Shown piece by piece: positions 10,991-19,682 of a stretch of DNA of 64,000 nt (the first letter of the stretch is position 1; the number at the start of each line of letters is the position of its first letter). The stretch is taken from NCBI RefSeq assembly GCF_029168335.1, contig NZ_JARGYC010000013.1, positions 1 through 64,000 on the forward strand. Direction: 5' to 3'. Source of the DNA: Psychromarinibacter sediminicola. GTDB taxonomy: Bacteria > Pseudomonadota > Alphaproteobacteria > Rhodobacterales > Rhodobacteraceae. A program made the translations under genes and the position numbers. The notes beneath the pieces were generated by a model. It did not search any database and was not told the origin of the DNA. It saw only the letters and a list, made by a program, of their open reading frames with translations.

Positions 10991-12058
10991 GTGCCCAGAT
11001 TCCTGCCCGTCACCGTCACCGAGGTCCGCAAGGACACCCGCGACGCCGTGGTCGTCACGCTTGCGCCCGACGACCCCGACGCCTTCGCCTTCACGCAAGG
11101 CCAGTACCTGACCTTCCGCGGCACCTTCGACGGCGAGGAACTGCGCCGCTCCTATTCCATCTGCGCCGGCCTCGACGATGGCGCCCTGCGCGTCGGCATC
11201 AAGCGGGTCGAGGGCGGCGCCTTCTCCACCTGGGCGAACGAAAGCCTCAAGCCCGGCGACGTGCTGGAGGTCATGCCGCCGCAGGGCCGCTTCCACACCC
11301 CGCTCGATGCCTCCGCCGCGCGCCACTACCTAGCCTTCGCCGGCGGCTCGGGCATCACGCCGGTCCTGTCGATCGTCAAGACGGTGCTGGCGCGCGAGCC
11401 GCAATCCCGCGTCACGCTGGTCTACGCCAATCGCGCCGTCTCCTCGATCATGTTCCGCGAGGAGCTGGAGGATCTGAAGAACCTCCATCTCGGCCGCCTC
11501 TCGGTGCTGCACGTGCTGGAAGAGGGCCACGACATCGACCTCTTCGCCGGCCGCATCGACGCCGAGAAGATGGAGACGCTGTTCCGCCTTTGGATCGACC
11601 CCGGGGACGTGGACATGGCCTTCATCTGCGGCCCCGAGCCGATGATGCTGACCATCGCCGACAGCCTGCGCGCCCACGGCCTGACCGACGACCGGATCAA
11701 GTTCGAGCTCTTCGCCTCGTCCCAGCCCGGCCGCGCCAAACGCCCCGCCGTGGCGGCCGATACCGGCCACGAGGCGAACACCTGCGAGGTCGCCGTCACG
11801 CTGGACGGCGCCACCCGGCAGTTCCGGATGCCCAAGGACGGCACCCGGGTTCTGGACGCCGCGCTGACGGCCGACATGGACGCGCCCTTCGCCTGCAAGG
11901 CCGGCGTCTGCTCCACCTGCCGGGCCAAGGTGCTGGAAGGCGATGTCGAGATGGTCACCAACCACGCGCTGGAGGATTACGAGATCCGCGCAGGCTATGT
12001 CCTGTCCTGCCAATGCGTGCCGCTGTCTGACAAGCTGGTGCTGACCTATGACGAATGA
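10991..12058 (+). CDS. paaE: 1,2-phenylacetyl-CoA epoxidase, reductase subunit E
   Basis: A 355-residue NADPH-dependent oxidoreductase that passes electrons to PaaA. The FAD domain has RRSYSICAG near residue 52, the NAD(P) domain has GGSGITPVLS near residue 118, and the C-terminal plant-type [2Fe-2S] domain has CKAGVCSTCRAK near residue 301 with the last cysteine in LSCQC. The start codon is GTG. The end overlaps the next gene by 11 bases, indicating coupling. Confidence 0.95.
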   Translation: MPRFLPVTVTEVRKDTRDAVVVTLAPDDPDAFAFTQGQYLTFRGTFDGEELRRSYSICAGLDDGALRVGIKRVEGGAFSTWANESLKPGDVLEVMPPQGRFHTPLDASAARHYLAFAGGSGITPVLSIVKTVLAREPQSRVTLVYANRAVSSIMFREELEDLKNLHLGRLSVLHVLEEGHDIDLFAGRIDAEKMETLFRLWIDPGDVDMAFICGPEPMMLTIADSLRAHGLTDDRIKFELFASSQPGRAKRPAVAADTGHEANTCEVAVTLDGATRQFRMPKDGTRVLDAALTADMDAPFACKAGVCSTCRAKVLEGDVEMVTNHALEDYEIRAGYVLSCQCVPLSDKLVLTYDE

Positions 12059-12794
12059 GACGATGGAGATCGGCGACTACCTGGCCAAGGGCGGCAAGCT
12101 CACCTCGCCGGACAACGTCCCGCCCCGCTACCGCGCCGAACTCCTGCGGCTGATGTCGTCCTTCGTCGACAGCGAACTGGCGGGATCGGCCGGTTTCGCC
12201 GACGCCATCAACCACGCGCCCGGCATCCGCGAGCGCATCGCCGCCAGCCGCATCACGCTGGAAAAGGCCGATCATGCCGAACGGGTGCTGGACCTGATGG
12301 AGGGTTTCGGCACCGACAAGGCGCGCTACAACAGCGCCCACGACTGGGCCGCCCGCGTCCCGCGCGAGGCCACGGTCGACCCCAAGCGGCAGGGCGGCGA
12401 CATGCGCCTGTCGGTCTTTCACTACCCGCTGGCGGGCTGGACCGACGCGGTGGTGATGAACGTGCTGATGGGGCTGGCCACCTGTCATGCGCTGGGCGAG
12501 ATGAGCCGCAGCTCCTATCAGCCCTTCGCCGAGGTCCTGCGCGACATCCTCCCGCGCGAACGCCGGCACATGGAACTGGGGCTGGAGGGGCTGGAGAGGA
12601 TCGGCGCCACCGAGGCCGCCCGCGCCTCCGTCGCCTACTGGACCCCGCGCGTGGCCGAGACTTTTGGCGCCGCGCGCTCCGACCGCTTCGACCGCCTGCG
12701 CGCCATGGGCCTGCGCCACACCGACAACGAAACCTTGCGGCAGGCCTGGCGGGCCGATCTCTCCGCCCGCCTCGCGCCGCTCGGCCTCGCCTGA
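12048..12794 (+). CDS. Phenylacetic acid catabolic family protein (PaaA/PaaC-like, ferritin fold), probably not redox-active
   Basis: A 248-residue member of the PaaA/PaaC ferritin-like family placed between paaE and paaZ, a position I recall for related alphaproteobacteria but cannot verify here. By hand alignment to the PaaA of this window, the first iron Glu is kept (VDSELAG) and the second ExxH is kept (RERRHMEL near residue 172). The Glu of the first ExxH is Lys (EKADH near 72), and the acid paired with the second ExxH is Gly. A normal diiron site is therefore unlikely. It could be a chaperone or regulatory subunit of the epoxidase, or act on a different intermediate. It overlaps paaE by 11 bases and precedes paaZ by 9, so it is co-expressed with the pathway. 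Confidence 0.75.
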   Translation: MTNETMEIGDYLAKGGKLTSPDNVPPRYRAELLRLMSSFVDSELAGSAGFADAINHAPGIRERIAASRITLEKADHAERVLDLMEGFGTDKARYNSAHDWAARVPREATVDPKRQGGDMRLSVFHYPLAGWTDAVVMNVLMGLATCHALGEMSRSSYQPFAEVLRDILPRERRHMELGLEGLERIGATEAARASVAYWTPRVAETFGAARSDRFDRLRAMGLRHTDNETLRQAWRADLSARLAPLGLA

Positions 12795-12803
12795 GGAGCC
12801 TTC

Positions 12804-14867
12804 ATGCTCGACACCGGACCGCCGCGCCGCCTTGAAAGCTACCTGGACGGCGCCTGGCGCGCGGGACAGGGCGAAGGCCGCCCGCTCGCCAACGCCGCCA
12901 CCGGCGCCCCGCACGCGCGGGTCGGCGCCGAGGGGCTGGACCTTGCCGCCGCGCTGGCCTGGGGCCGCGCGGCCGGGGGCACGGCGCTCCGCCGCCACAC
13001 CATCCACGAACGCGCGCTGATGCTGAAGGCCATCGGCCTGAAGCTGATGGAGCAGAAGGAAGACTTCTACGTCGAGAGCTTCGCCACCGGCGCCACCCGC
13101 GCCGACGGCTGGATCGACATCGAGGGCGGCATCGGCACGATGCTCACCTACGCCTCCCGCGCCCGGCGCGAGCTGCCCAATGCCCGCATCATCCCCGAGG
13201 GCGCGGTCGAGCCGCTGTCGACCGACGCCACCTTCTCCGCCCAGCACATCCTGACGCCGCTGACCGGCGTTGCGGTCCATATCAACGCCTTCAACTTCCC
13301 CGTCTGGGGGATGCTGGAAAAGATCGCGCCCGCGCTGATCGCCGGGATGCCTTGCCTGGTGAAACCGGCCTCGCAGACCGCCTACCTGACCGAGCTGGTC
13401 GTGCGCCGGATCCTGGAGATGGACATCCTGCCCGACGGCGCCCTGCAGCTTCTCTGCGGTGCGGCCGGCGACCTTCTGGACCACGTGGACGGGCAAGACG
13501 TGGTGACCTTCACCGGCTCCGCCGCCACCGGCCGGAGCCTGCGCGCCCGCCCCGCGATCCTCGACAACTCGGTCCGGTTCACGATGGAGGCCGACAGCCT
13601 GAACGCCGCCATCCTCGGCCCCGATGCCGGGCCGGACACGCCCGAATTCGATCTCTTCGTGAAGGAATGCGCGCGCGAGATGACGGCCAAGGCGGGCCAG
13701 AAATGCACCGCCATCCGCCGCATCCTCGTGCCTGCGGCCCACGAGGACGCGCTGGTCGCCGCGCTCTCGGCGCGTCTGGCGAAAACCCCCGTGGGCCTGC
13801 CCGACGACGAGGCCGTGCGCATGGGCGCGCTCGTCTCGCTCAATGACCGCGACGGCGTCCGCGCCCGGATCGCCGAGATCGCCGCCGAGGCCGAAGTGGT
13901 CGGCGGCGCCCCCTCCGACGTGGCGCTCGTCTCCGGCGATGCCGAGGCCGGCGCCTTCCTCAACCCCGTGCTGCTGCGCTGCGCCGATCCGCTGTCGGCC
14001 GAGGCGCCGCACGCCGTCGAGGCCTTCGGCCCCGTCGCCACCGTCATGCCCTATGCCGACACGGGCGAGGCCGTGGCGCTGGCGCGCAAGGGCCGGGGCT
14101 CGCTCGTCTCCTCGCTCTTCACCGACGACCCGGGCGTTGCCGAAGACATCGTCCTGGGCCTCGCCCCGTTCCACGGCCGGGTGATGATCGGCAATCGCGA
14201 CTCGGCGAAATCCTCCACCGGCCACGGCGCGCCGCTGGCGCCGCTGGTCCACGGTGGCCCCGGCCGCGCGGGCGGCGGCGAGGAGTTGGGCGGCATGCGC
14301 GGCGTCAAGCACTTCATGCAGCGCACCGCGGTCCAGGGCACCCCGCGTCTCTTGACCCCCGTGACCCGGCAATGGTCCGAGGGCGCCGCCACCCGCACCG
14401 ACGACCACCCGTTCCGCAAGTCGCTGGCCGAGCTGCGCCTGGGCGACCAGCTGACCGCCGGCCCCCGCGAGATCACCCGCGCCGACGTGGAGCACTTCGC
14501 CGCGTTCACCGGCGACACCTTCTACGCCCACATGGACAGCGCGGCGGCCGCGGCGAACCCGTTCTTCGACGACCGCGTGGCGCATGGCTACCTGATCGTC
14601 TCCTTCGCCGCGGGGATGTTCGTGCAGCCCGACCCGGGCCCGGTGCTGGCCAATTACGGTGTCGACGACCTGCGCTTCCTCGCCCCGGTCTATTTCGGCG
14701 ACAGCCTGACCGTGCGGCTGACCTGCAAGCAGATCGACCCGCGCGAGGGCGCCGTCTATGGCGAGGTCCGCTGGGACGCCCGCATCACCAACCAGACGGA
14801 CGAGGTCGTGGCGCAATACGACGTGCTGACCATGGTGGCGAAGGAATGGCCGCTGGCGGCGGAGTAG
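12804..14867 (+). CDS. paaZ: Bifunctional oxepin-CoA hydrolase / 3-oxo-5,6-dehydrosuberyl-CoA semialdehyde dehydrogenase
   Basis: A 687-residue fusion. The aldehyde dehydrogenase domain (about residues 1-520) has the NAD-site segment NAFNFPVWGMLEKI near 158, the general base Glu in FTMEADSLN near 257 and the catalytic Cys in AGQKCTAI near 299. The C-terminal MaoC-like hot-dog domain (about 535-680) has a hydratase-type segment ending FFDDRVAHGYL near 592 and performs ring opening of oxepin-CoA. Both activities belong to the aerobic phenylacetate pathway. It is the last gene of the operon. The convergent tamB ends only 18 bases away and no terminator hairpin is visible between them. Confidence 0.95.
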   Translation: MLDTGPPRRLESYLDGAWRAGQGEGRPLANAATGAPHARVGAEGLDLAAALAWGRAAGGTALRRHTIHERALMLKAIGLKLMEQKEDFYVESFATGATRADGWIDIEGGIGTMLTYASRARRELPNARIIPEGAVEPLSTDATFSAQHILTPLTGVAVHINAFNFPVWGMLEKIAPALIAGMPCLVKPASQTAYLTELVVRRILEMDILPDGALQLLCGAAGDLLDHVDGQDVVTFTGSAATGRSLRARPAILDNSVRFTMEADSLNAAILGPDAGPDTPEFDLFVKECAREMTAKAGQKCTAIRRILVPAAHEDALVAALSARLAKTPVGLPDDEAVRMGALVSLNDRDGVRARIAEIAAEAEVVGGAPSDVALVSGDAEAGAFLNPVLLRCADPLSAEAPHAVEAFGPVATVMPYADTGEAVALARKGRGSLVSSLFTDDPGVAEDIVLGLAPFHGRVMIGNRDSAKSSTGHGAPLAPLVHGGPGRAGGGEELGGMRGVKHFMQRTAVQGTPRLLTPVTRQWSEGAATRTDDHPFRKSLAELRLGDQLTAGPREITRADVEHFAAFTGDTFYAHMDSAAAAANPFFDDRVAHGYLIVSFAAGMFVQPDPGPVLANYGVDDLRFLAPVYFGDSLTVRLTCKQIDPREGAVYGEVRWDARITNQTDEVVAQYDVLTMVAKEWPLAAE

Positions 14868-14885
14868 CCGCGGCCAACGACCGGA

Positions 14886-17800
14886 TCAGTAATCGCGCTC
14901 GAAGAACACCCCTATCCCGGTCTCGCCGTCGGACGAGGCGGAGCCGCGGGCGGTGATCGACGGCGTCACCTGGAGGTTCAGGTTGATCTCGCTGCGCCCC
15001 TGGCTGTCCACGGTCACGCCGGTATAGACATTGTCGCTGATATACTTGCCGGCCTCGACCGCGACGTCGCCTTCCTCGTTGGTCGTCACGTCCAGGTCGT
15101 CCAGCCCGAAGCTCGACCGCAGCCGACCCACGATCCCGTCGCCGCCGCCGCCGGCCAGCGTCCGCACCGCGTTGGCCAGCTGCACCGCCTGCAGCGCCGA
15201 GATGTCCGACAGCGGGCGTTCGAACAGAAGCTGCGCCAGCACTTCCTCTTCCGGCAGGTCGGGCTCCGAGGTCACCGTCAGCTCCGGCGCCGAGGCGAAG
15301 CCGGAGATCTCGATCCGCACGGTGATGTCGCCGGAGACGGTGGTGGCCACCAGCCGGATGAACGGATCGAAATCGCCCTGCAGCCGCGCCGAGCCCTCGG
15401 TCAGGGTCAGCCGTTCGCCCAGAAGGTCGAGCCGCCCGCGGATCAGGTCGAAGCCGCCGGCGGTGACGACATTGGCCGTGCTGCCCGACAGGCGCAGCTG
15501 CCCGCCGAGCTCCGCGTCCAGCCCGCGGCCGCGCACGAAGATCTGGTTGGGGGCGTCCACGACGATGTCCAGCCCGTAGACCGGCCCGCCGCTGCCGCCT
15601 CCGCCGCCGCCGGCCGTGCCCAGCTTGCCCGCGTAGACGCGGGTCTGCCGCACGGCGGCGGGCTCGGCGATGTGCTTCAGCTCCGGCAGATCGCCCGAGA
15701 CCAGCCCGCCCGAGCTGGGGATGCGGATCTCCACCGTCCCGAGCTGCAGGCGCCCGCCGATCGTCGCGCCGCCCGACAGCGGGCCGGAGACGGTCACGCG
15801 GCCGTCCACGCTGGTCTCGTAGAGGCCCGGCTCCTCGACATTCACGCCGATCAGCTGGGCGGTGATGTCGCCGGAGAAGGGCGCGCTCAGCCCGACGGTG
15901 CCCGACGCCTCGACCCGCCCGCCGGTCGCGACCGCCGCGCCGGCGTTCAGGCTCGCCCGGCCGCCGGAGAGCGACAGCGTGGCGCCAAGGTCGGTCAGCC
16001 GCAGCCGCAGCGCCGGCAGGGTGAAGCCGGCGCCGGAGGTGCTGACCGTGCCCGACAGCGAGGACAGCGCCAGCGGGCCGTTCAGCGACAGGCGGAAATC
16101 GGCGCGGCCGGCGATCAGGTTGGGCCGGATGAAGCGGTTGGCCAGTTCCAGCGGCGCATTGCCGCCGATCGACAGGTCGGCGCGGGCGAAGTCCTGGCTG
16201 AGGCGGCCCGAGACATCCGCCGCGATCCCGCCGGGGCCGGTCAGCGCGCTGTTCACCTGCCAGCCGCCGCCGTCCGAGCGCAGGCTGCCGCGCGCCGTGG
16301 CCGCGCCGCTCAGGCCGGTGCCGAATGGGCCGATATCGGCGATGCGGATGTCGTATTCGGCGGTGCCGCCGTCGGGGCCGACGCGGCCGGTCAGGTCGGC
16401 CGTCATCAGGCCGGAGCGGAAATCGGCGCGGTCGAAGACCACGTCGCCCGCCTCGGTGCGCCGGAGCTCCAGCTCCAGCGCGCTGTCGCCGCGCAGCAGC
16501 GGGTCCACCATCGCCAGGCCGACGCCCAGCCCGTCGCCCTCGGCCGAGATGTCGGCGCGGCCGGTCAGGTCCGACAGGTCGCCCTCGGCCTCGGCGGTCA
16601 CCGACAGCGCGCCGTCCAGCGCAACGCCCGCGAGGGCGGAGTAGGGGGCGAGGTCGTCGAACCGCGCCTCCAGCGTCAGCGTGGCGGCGCCGGGCGTGCC
16701 GCCGGGCACGGCGAGCGTGGCATTCACCGAGCCGGCCGCGCCGCCGGGGCCGGAGAACCCGGCCTGCGCGCGCCAGTCGTCGCCGTCGCGCGTCACGCTG
16801 CCCTGCAGGGTCGCGGCGCCGGAGACCCGCGCATCCAGCGTGCCGAGGCTGGTCAGCGCGGCCTCGAGCGTCAGGTCGGCGCTGTCGGCGCCGACGGTGC
16901 CGGCGGCAGTCACGGTGAGCTGGTCGTTGGCGATTTTCGCCGACGACAGGGTGAGCAGCCCGTCCGCGGCGCGCGAGAGCGAGGCTGACAGGGCGGTCTC
17001 GCCGGCGAGCAGCCGGTCGACCGGCGCGATGCCGAGCGCCAGGTCGGTGGCGGTGCCGTCGAGCGTCGCCTCCGCGCTCCGGTCGGTCAGGTCGACGCCG
17101 CCGGTCACGGTGAGATCCACGCCCCCCGCAAGGCTCCGCCCGGCGAGGTCGGAATAGGGCGCGAGGTCGGGCACCGCCGCCTCCGCCGTGCCGGAGACCC
17201 GGCGCGGACCGTCCGGCCCCATGGCCAGCGTCGCATCCACCGTGCCGCCCGCGCCGCCCGGCGCCGAGAAGCCCGATTGCAGCCGCCAGTCGCCGCCCGA
17301 CCGGGTCGCCACGCCGCGCAGCGTCGCCGGGCCGCTCAATTCGTCCACGAACAGGCCCACATCCGCCAGCCGCGCGTCGAAGCCGACGCGGCCCTGCGCC
17401 GGCCCGACGCTGCCTGCCAGGGTCGCCGTGAGCTGCGGCGTCTCGAACCGGGCGCCGTCGAAGGTGATCTCGCCCGCGCCCGTGCTTGCCACGTCCGCGG
17501 TCAGCGTGGTTTCGCCCTGCAGCAGCCTGTCCACCGGCGCGACGCCCAGGGCCAGGTCCTGCGCCGTGCCGGTCACGCTGACCTCAAAGCTCCGCTCCGC
17601 CAGGTCGCCGCGGCCCGCCACGGTCACGTCCAGCGCGCCGCCCAGGTCGCGGCCGGCGAGGGCGGCATAGGGCGACAGGCTGTCGATCCCGACCTCGGCG
17701 ATGCCGGTGACCGCGCCGGGCGCGCCGTCGGGCAGGGCGACGGTCCCGTCGACCTGCGCCGCGGCGCCGCCGGGGCCCTCCAGGCGGGCCGAGATCGTCC

Positions 17801-19682
17801 AGTCGTCGCCGGTCTGGCTGGCGGTGCCGGTGGCGCTGACCGGGCCGTCCAGCCCCTCGGCCACGACCCCGCCGTCGCGCAGCGACAGGTCGAACCGCGC
17901 GGTGCCGGCGCCCGAGGCCAGGTCGGCCGAGGCGGTCAGCCGGGTCTCCGGCGTGGTGATCGCGAAGCGGTCGACCGTAAAGCCGTCCTCGTCGCGCGCC
18001 AGGGCGGCGTCGAGCTGTCCCTGGCCGCCGATCAGCGGATCGAGCGCGGCGATCCCGAGCCCGAGGTCGGTGGTCTCCCCGTCGAGCGTCAGGTCGAAGG
18101 CGCCGGCCAGCGGTGCCACGCTCCCGGCGATCTGCAACTCGGCCGCGCCCGCCAGGTCGAGCCCGGCCAGCCCGGCGAAGCGCGACAGGTCCTCGGCCGC
18201 CAGCCCCACGGTGGCATCGATCCCGAGGTCCAGGTCGTCGCGCAGCCCCGCGACGGTGGCCGAGCCGGTCAGGCGATAGTCGCTGCCGCCCAGCGACAGG
18301 TCCGACAGGTCCAGCGGCGCGTCCTCGGTATAGGCGAAGGCCATCGCGCCGGTGATCCGGTCGCCCAGGGCGCGCGCCAGTTCCGCGTCCGCCGGCGCGA
18401 TGCCGGAGATGTCCAGCTCCAGCCGGCCGTCCGCCCGGCCCACGCTGGCGCCTTCGCCGGGCACGATCCGCCCCTCACCGGTCAGCGCCGTGCGCTCGAC
18501 GGCCAGGTCCCACCGCCTGAGGCCCGCGACCTCGATCGCGGCGGTCCAGGCGTCGTCGTCGGCGGCGTCGTACTGCACCGACAGGTCCAGCCCGCGCACA
18601 TAGGTGCGGGGCCCGGCAAGCGGCAGCAGCACCTCGCGCCCGGTGGGCGAGGCGATCTGCCCGGCCAGGTCGATGCGCACCGGCCACTGGTCGCCGTCCA
18701 GCGCCAGCGCGCCACTCAGCGACATCGCGCGGGTCTCCAGCGCCAGCTCTTCCAGCGTCAGGCGGCCGTCGGCATGGGCCACACCGGAGACGTCCAGCGC
18801 CACGCGGTCGCCCAGGAAGTCGCGGTAATCCGGCAAGAGCAGCGGCGCGATGTCGCCGGTGATGTCGGCGGCAAAGCGGCGGTCGGTGGCGCCGTCCTCG
18901 CCGGCCGTCTCCGCGCCCAGCGTCACCGTGCCCTCGGCGCGCGTCGTGCCGTCGGTGACCAGGAGGATCTGCGCGGTGAAGTCGTCGATCGTGCCGTCGC
19001 CCTCGACGGTGAACTCGACCGCCGGCTCGCCCGGCAGGCCCAGAAGCGACGCCGCGATCCCGCCCGGCGCCTCGCGGAAGTCGAGCGACAGGTCCAGATC
19101 GCCGCTTCCGGCGTCATAGGCGCCGGCCACGGAGATCCGGCCCTCCGGCCCGTCCAGCCGCTCGATGGACAGCTGTGTCTGCCCCGAGCCGCCCGACAGC
19201 GCCGCCGAGCCTTCCAGCCGCAGCACCACGTCCTCGCCCAGCACCGGCGCGCCGATCTCCGCCCGCGCGATCCGCAGCGTTGCGATGTCGATGGACACCG
19301 GCAGGTCGGGCAGCGAGAAGCCCGGCGCCTCGGGCGACGGGGCGTCCGCCTCGGTCGCGGGCAGGCGCGTCAGCACCAGCCGCTCCGCCGACAGCTCGTT
19401 GACCTGCACCTCGCCGCGCAGGATGGCCGAGCGGTTCCAGTCCAGCACCGCGCCCTCCAGGATCAGCCAGGTGCCCTGGTCGTCGGCGATGCTCAGCCGG
19501 TCGAGCGTGGCGCGCGAGGACAGCGCGCCCTCGAACCCGTCGATGCGCACCGTCCGGCCGGCATCGGACAGGTTGTCCTCAAGGAAGGCCTGCAGGATGC
19601 CGCGGTCGCGCTCCTCCTCCTCGGTCGTCTGCGCCAGCGCGAGGCCGGGGAGGAGGACGAGAAGAACAGCCAGTAGTCGCAT
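14886..19682 (-). CDS. tamB: Translocation and assembly module inner-membrane component TamB
   Basis: A 1598-residue TamB/DUF490 protein with a signal-anchor (MRLLAVLLVLLPGLALAQ), a very long repetitive beta-rich middle and the conserved C-terminal DUF490 domain (about the last 350 residues). It spans the periplasm and with TamA aids outer-membrane protein or phospholipid transport. An ORF start further upstream exists, but the chosen ATG at 19682 overlaps the tamA stop (TGATG) and begins at the signal peptide. Residues roughly 460-1150 contain at least four tandem copies of a unit of about 170 residues (see the repeat entry). The outer-membrane partner is encoded just upstream. Confidence 0.93.
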   Translation of the reverse strand: MRLLAVLLVLLPGLALAQTTEEEERDRGILQAFLEDNLSDAGRTVRIDGFEGALSSRATLDRLSIADDQGTWLILEGAVLDWNRSAILRGEVQVNELSAERLVLTRLPATEADAPSPEAPGFSLPDLPVSIDIATLRIARAEIGAPVLGEDVVLRLEGSAALSGGSGQTQLSIERLDGPEGRISVAGAYDAGSGDLDLSLDFREAPGGIAASLLGLPGEPAVEFTVEGDGTIDDFTAQILLVTDGTTRAEGTVTLGAETAGEDGATDRRFAADITGDIAPLLLPDYRDFLGDRVALDVSGVAHADGRLTLEELALETRAMSLSGALALDGDQWPVRIDLAGQIASPTGREVLLPLAGPRTYVRGLDLSVQYDAADDDAWTAAIEVAGLRRWDLAVERTALTGEGRIVPGEGASVGRADGRLELDISGIAPADAELARALGDRITGAMAFAYTEDAPLDLSDLSLGGSDYRLTGSATVAGLRDDLDLGIDATVGLAAEDLSRFAGLAGLDLAGAAELQIAGSVAPLAGAFDLTLDGETTDLGLGIAALDPLIGGQGQLDAALARDEDGFTVDRFAITTPETRLTASADLASGAGTARFDLSLRDGGVVAEGLDGPVSATGTASQTGDDWTISARLEGPGGAAAQVDGTVALPDGAPGAVTGIAEVGIDSLSPYAALAGRDLGGALDVTVAGRGDLAERSFEVSVTGTAQDLALGVAPVDRLLQGETTLTADVASTGAGEITFDGARFETPQLTATLAGSVGPAQGRVGFDARLADVGLFVDELSGPATLRGVATRSGGDWRLQSGFSAPGGAGGTVDATLAMGPDGPRRVSGTAEAAVPDLAPYSDLAGRSLAGGVDLTVTGGVDLTDRSAEATLDGTATDLALGIAPVDRLLAGETALSASLSRAADGLLTLSSAKIANDQLTVTAAGTVGADSADLTLEAALTSLGTLDARVSGAATLQGSVTRDGDDWRAQAGFSGPGGAAGSVNATLAVPGGTPGAATLTLEARFDDLAPYSALAGVALDGALSVTAEAEGDLSDLTGRADISAEGDGLGVGLAMVDPLLRGDSALELELRRTEAGDVVFDRADFRSGLMTADLTGRVGPDGGTAEYDIRIADIGPFGTGLSGAATARGSLRSDGGGWQVNSALTGPGGIAADVSGRLSQDFARADLSIGGNAPLELANRFIRPNLIAGRADFRLSLNGPLALSSLSGTVSTSGAGFTLPALRLRLTDLGATLSLSGGRASLNAGAAVATGGRVEASGTVGLSAPFSGDITAQLIGVNVEEPGLYETSVDGRVTVSGPLSGGATIGGRLQLGTVEIRIPSSGGLVSGDLPELKHIAEPAAVRQTRVYAGKLGTAGGGGGGSGGPVYGLDIVVDAPNQIFVRGRGLDAELGGQLRLSGSTANVVTAGGFDLIRGRLDLLGERLTLTEGSARLQGDFDPFIRLVATTVSGDITVRIEISGFASAPELTVTSEPDLPEEEVLAQLLFERPLSDISALQAVQLANAVRTLAGGGGDGIVGRLRSSFGLDDLDVTTNEEGDVAVEAGKYISDNVYTGVTVDSQGRSEINLNLQVTPSITARGSASSDGETGIGVFFERDY
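16240..18290 (-). repeat. Tandem intragenic repeats in tamB (about 170-residue unit, at least four copies)
   Basis: Corresponding motifs recur at a steady spacing of about 510 bases. Translations resembling LGIAPVDRLLAGE occur near 18030-18070, 17519-17560, 17007-17047 and 16491-16530. Each is preceded by a segment like LAPYSDLAGRSLAGGVDL. The units differ by substitutions, so these are older duplications and not an assembly artefact. Boundaries are approximate. Confidence 0.7.

Noticed and set aside
14868-14885. A terminator between paaZ and tamB
   Set aside because: Only 18 bases lie between the stop codons and no stem can be drawn.
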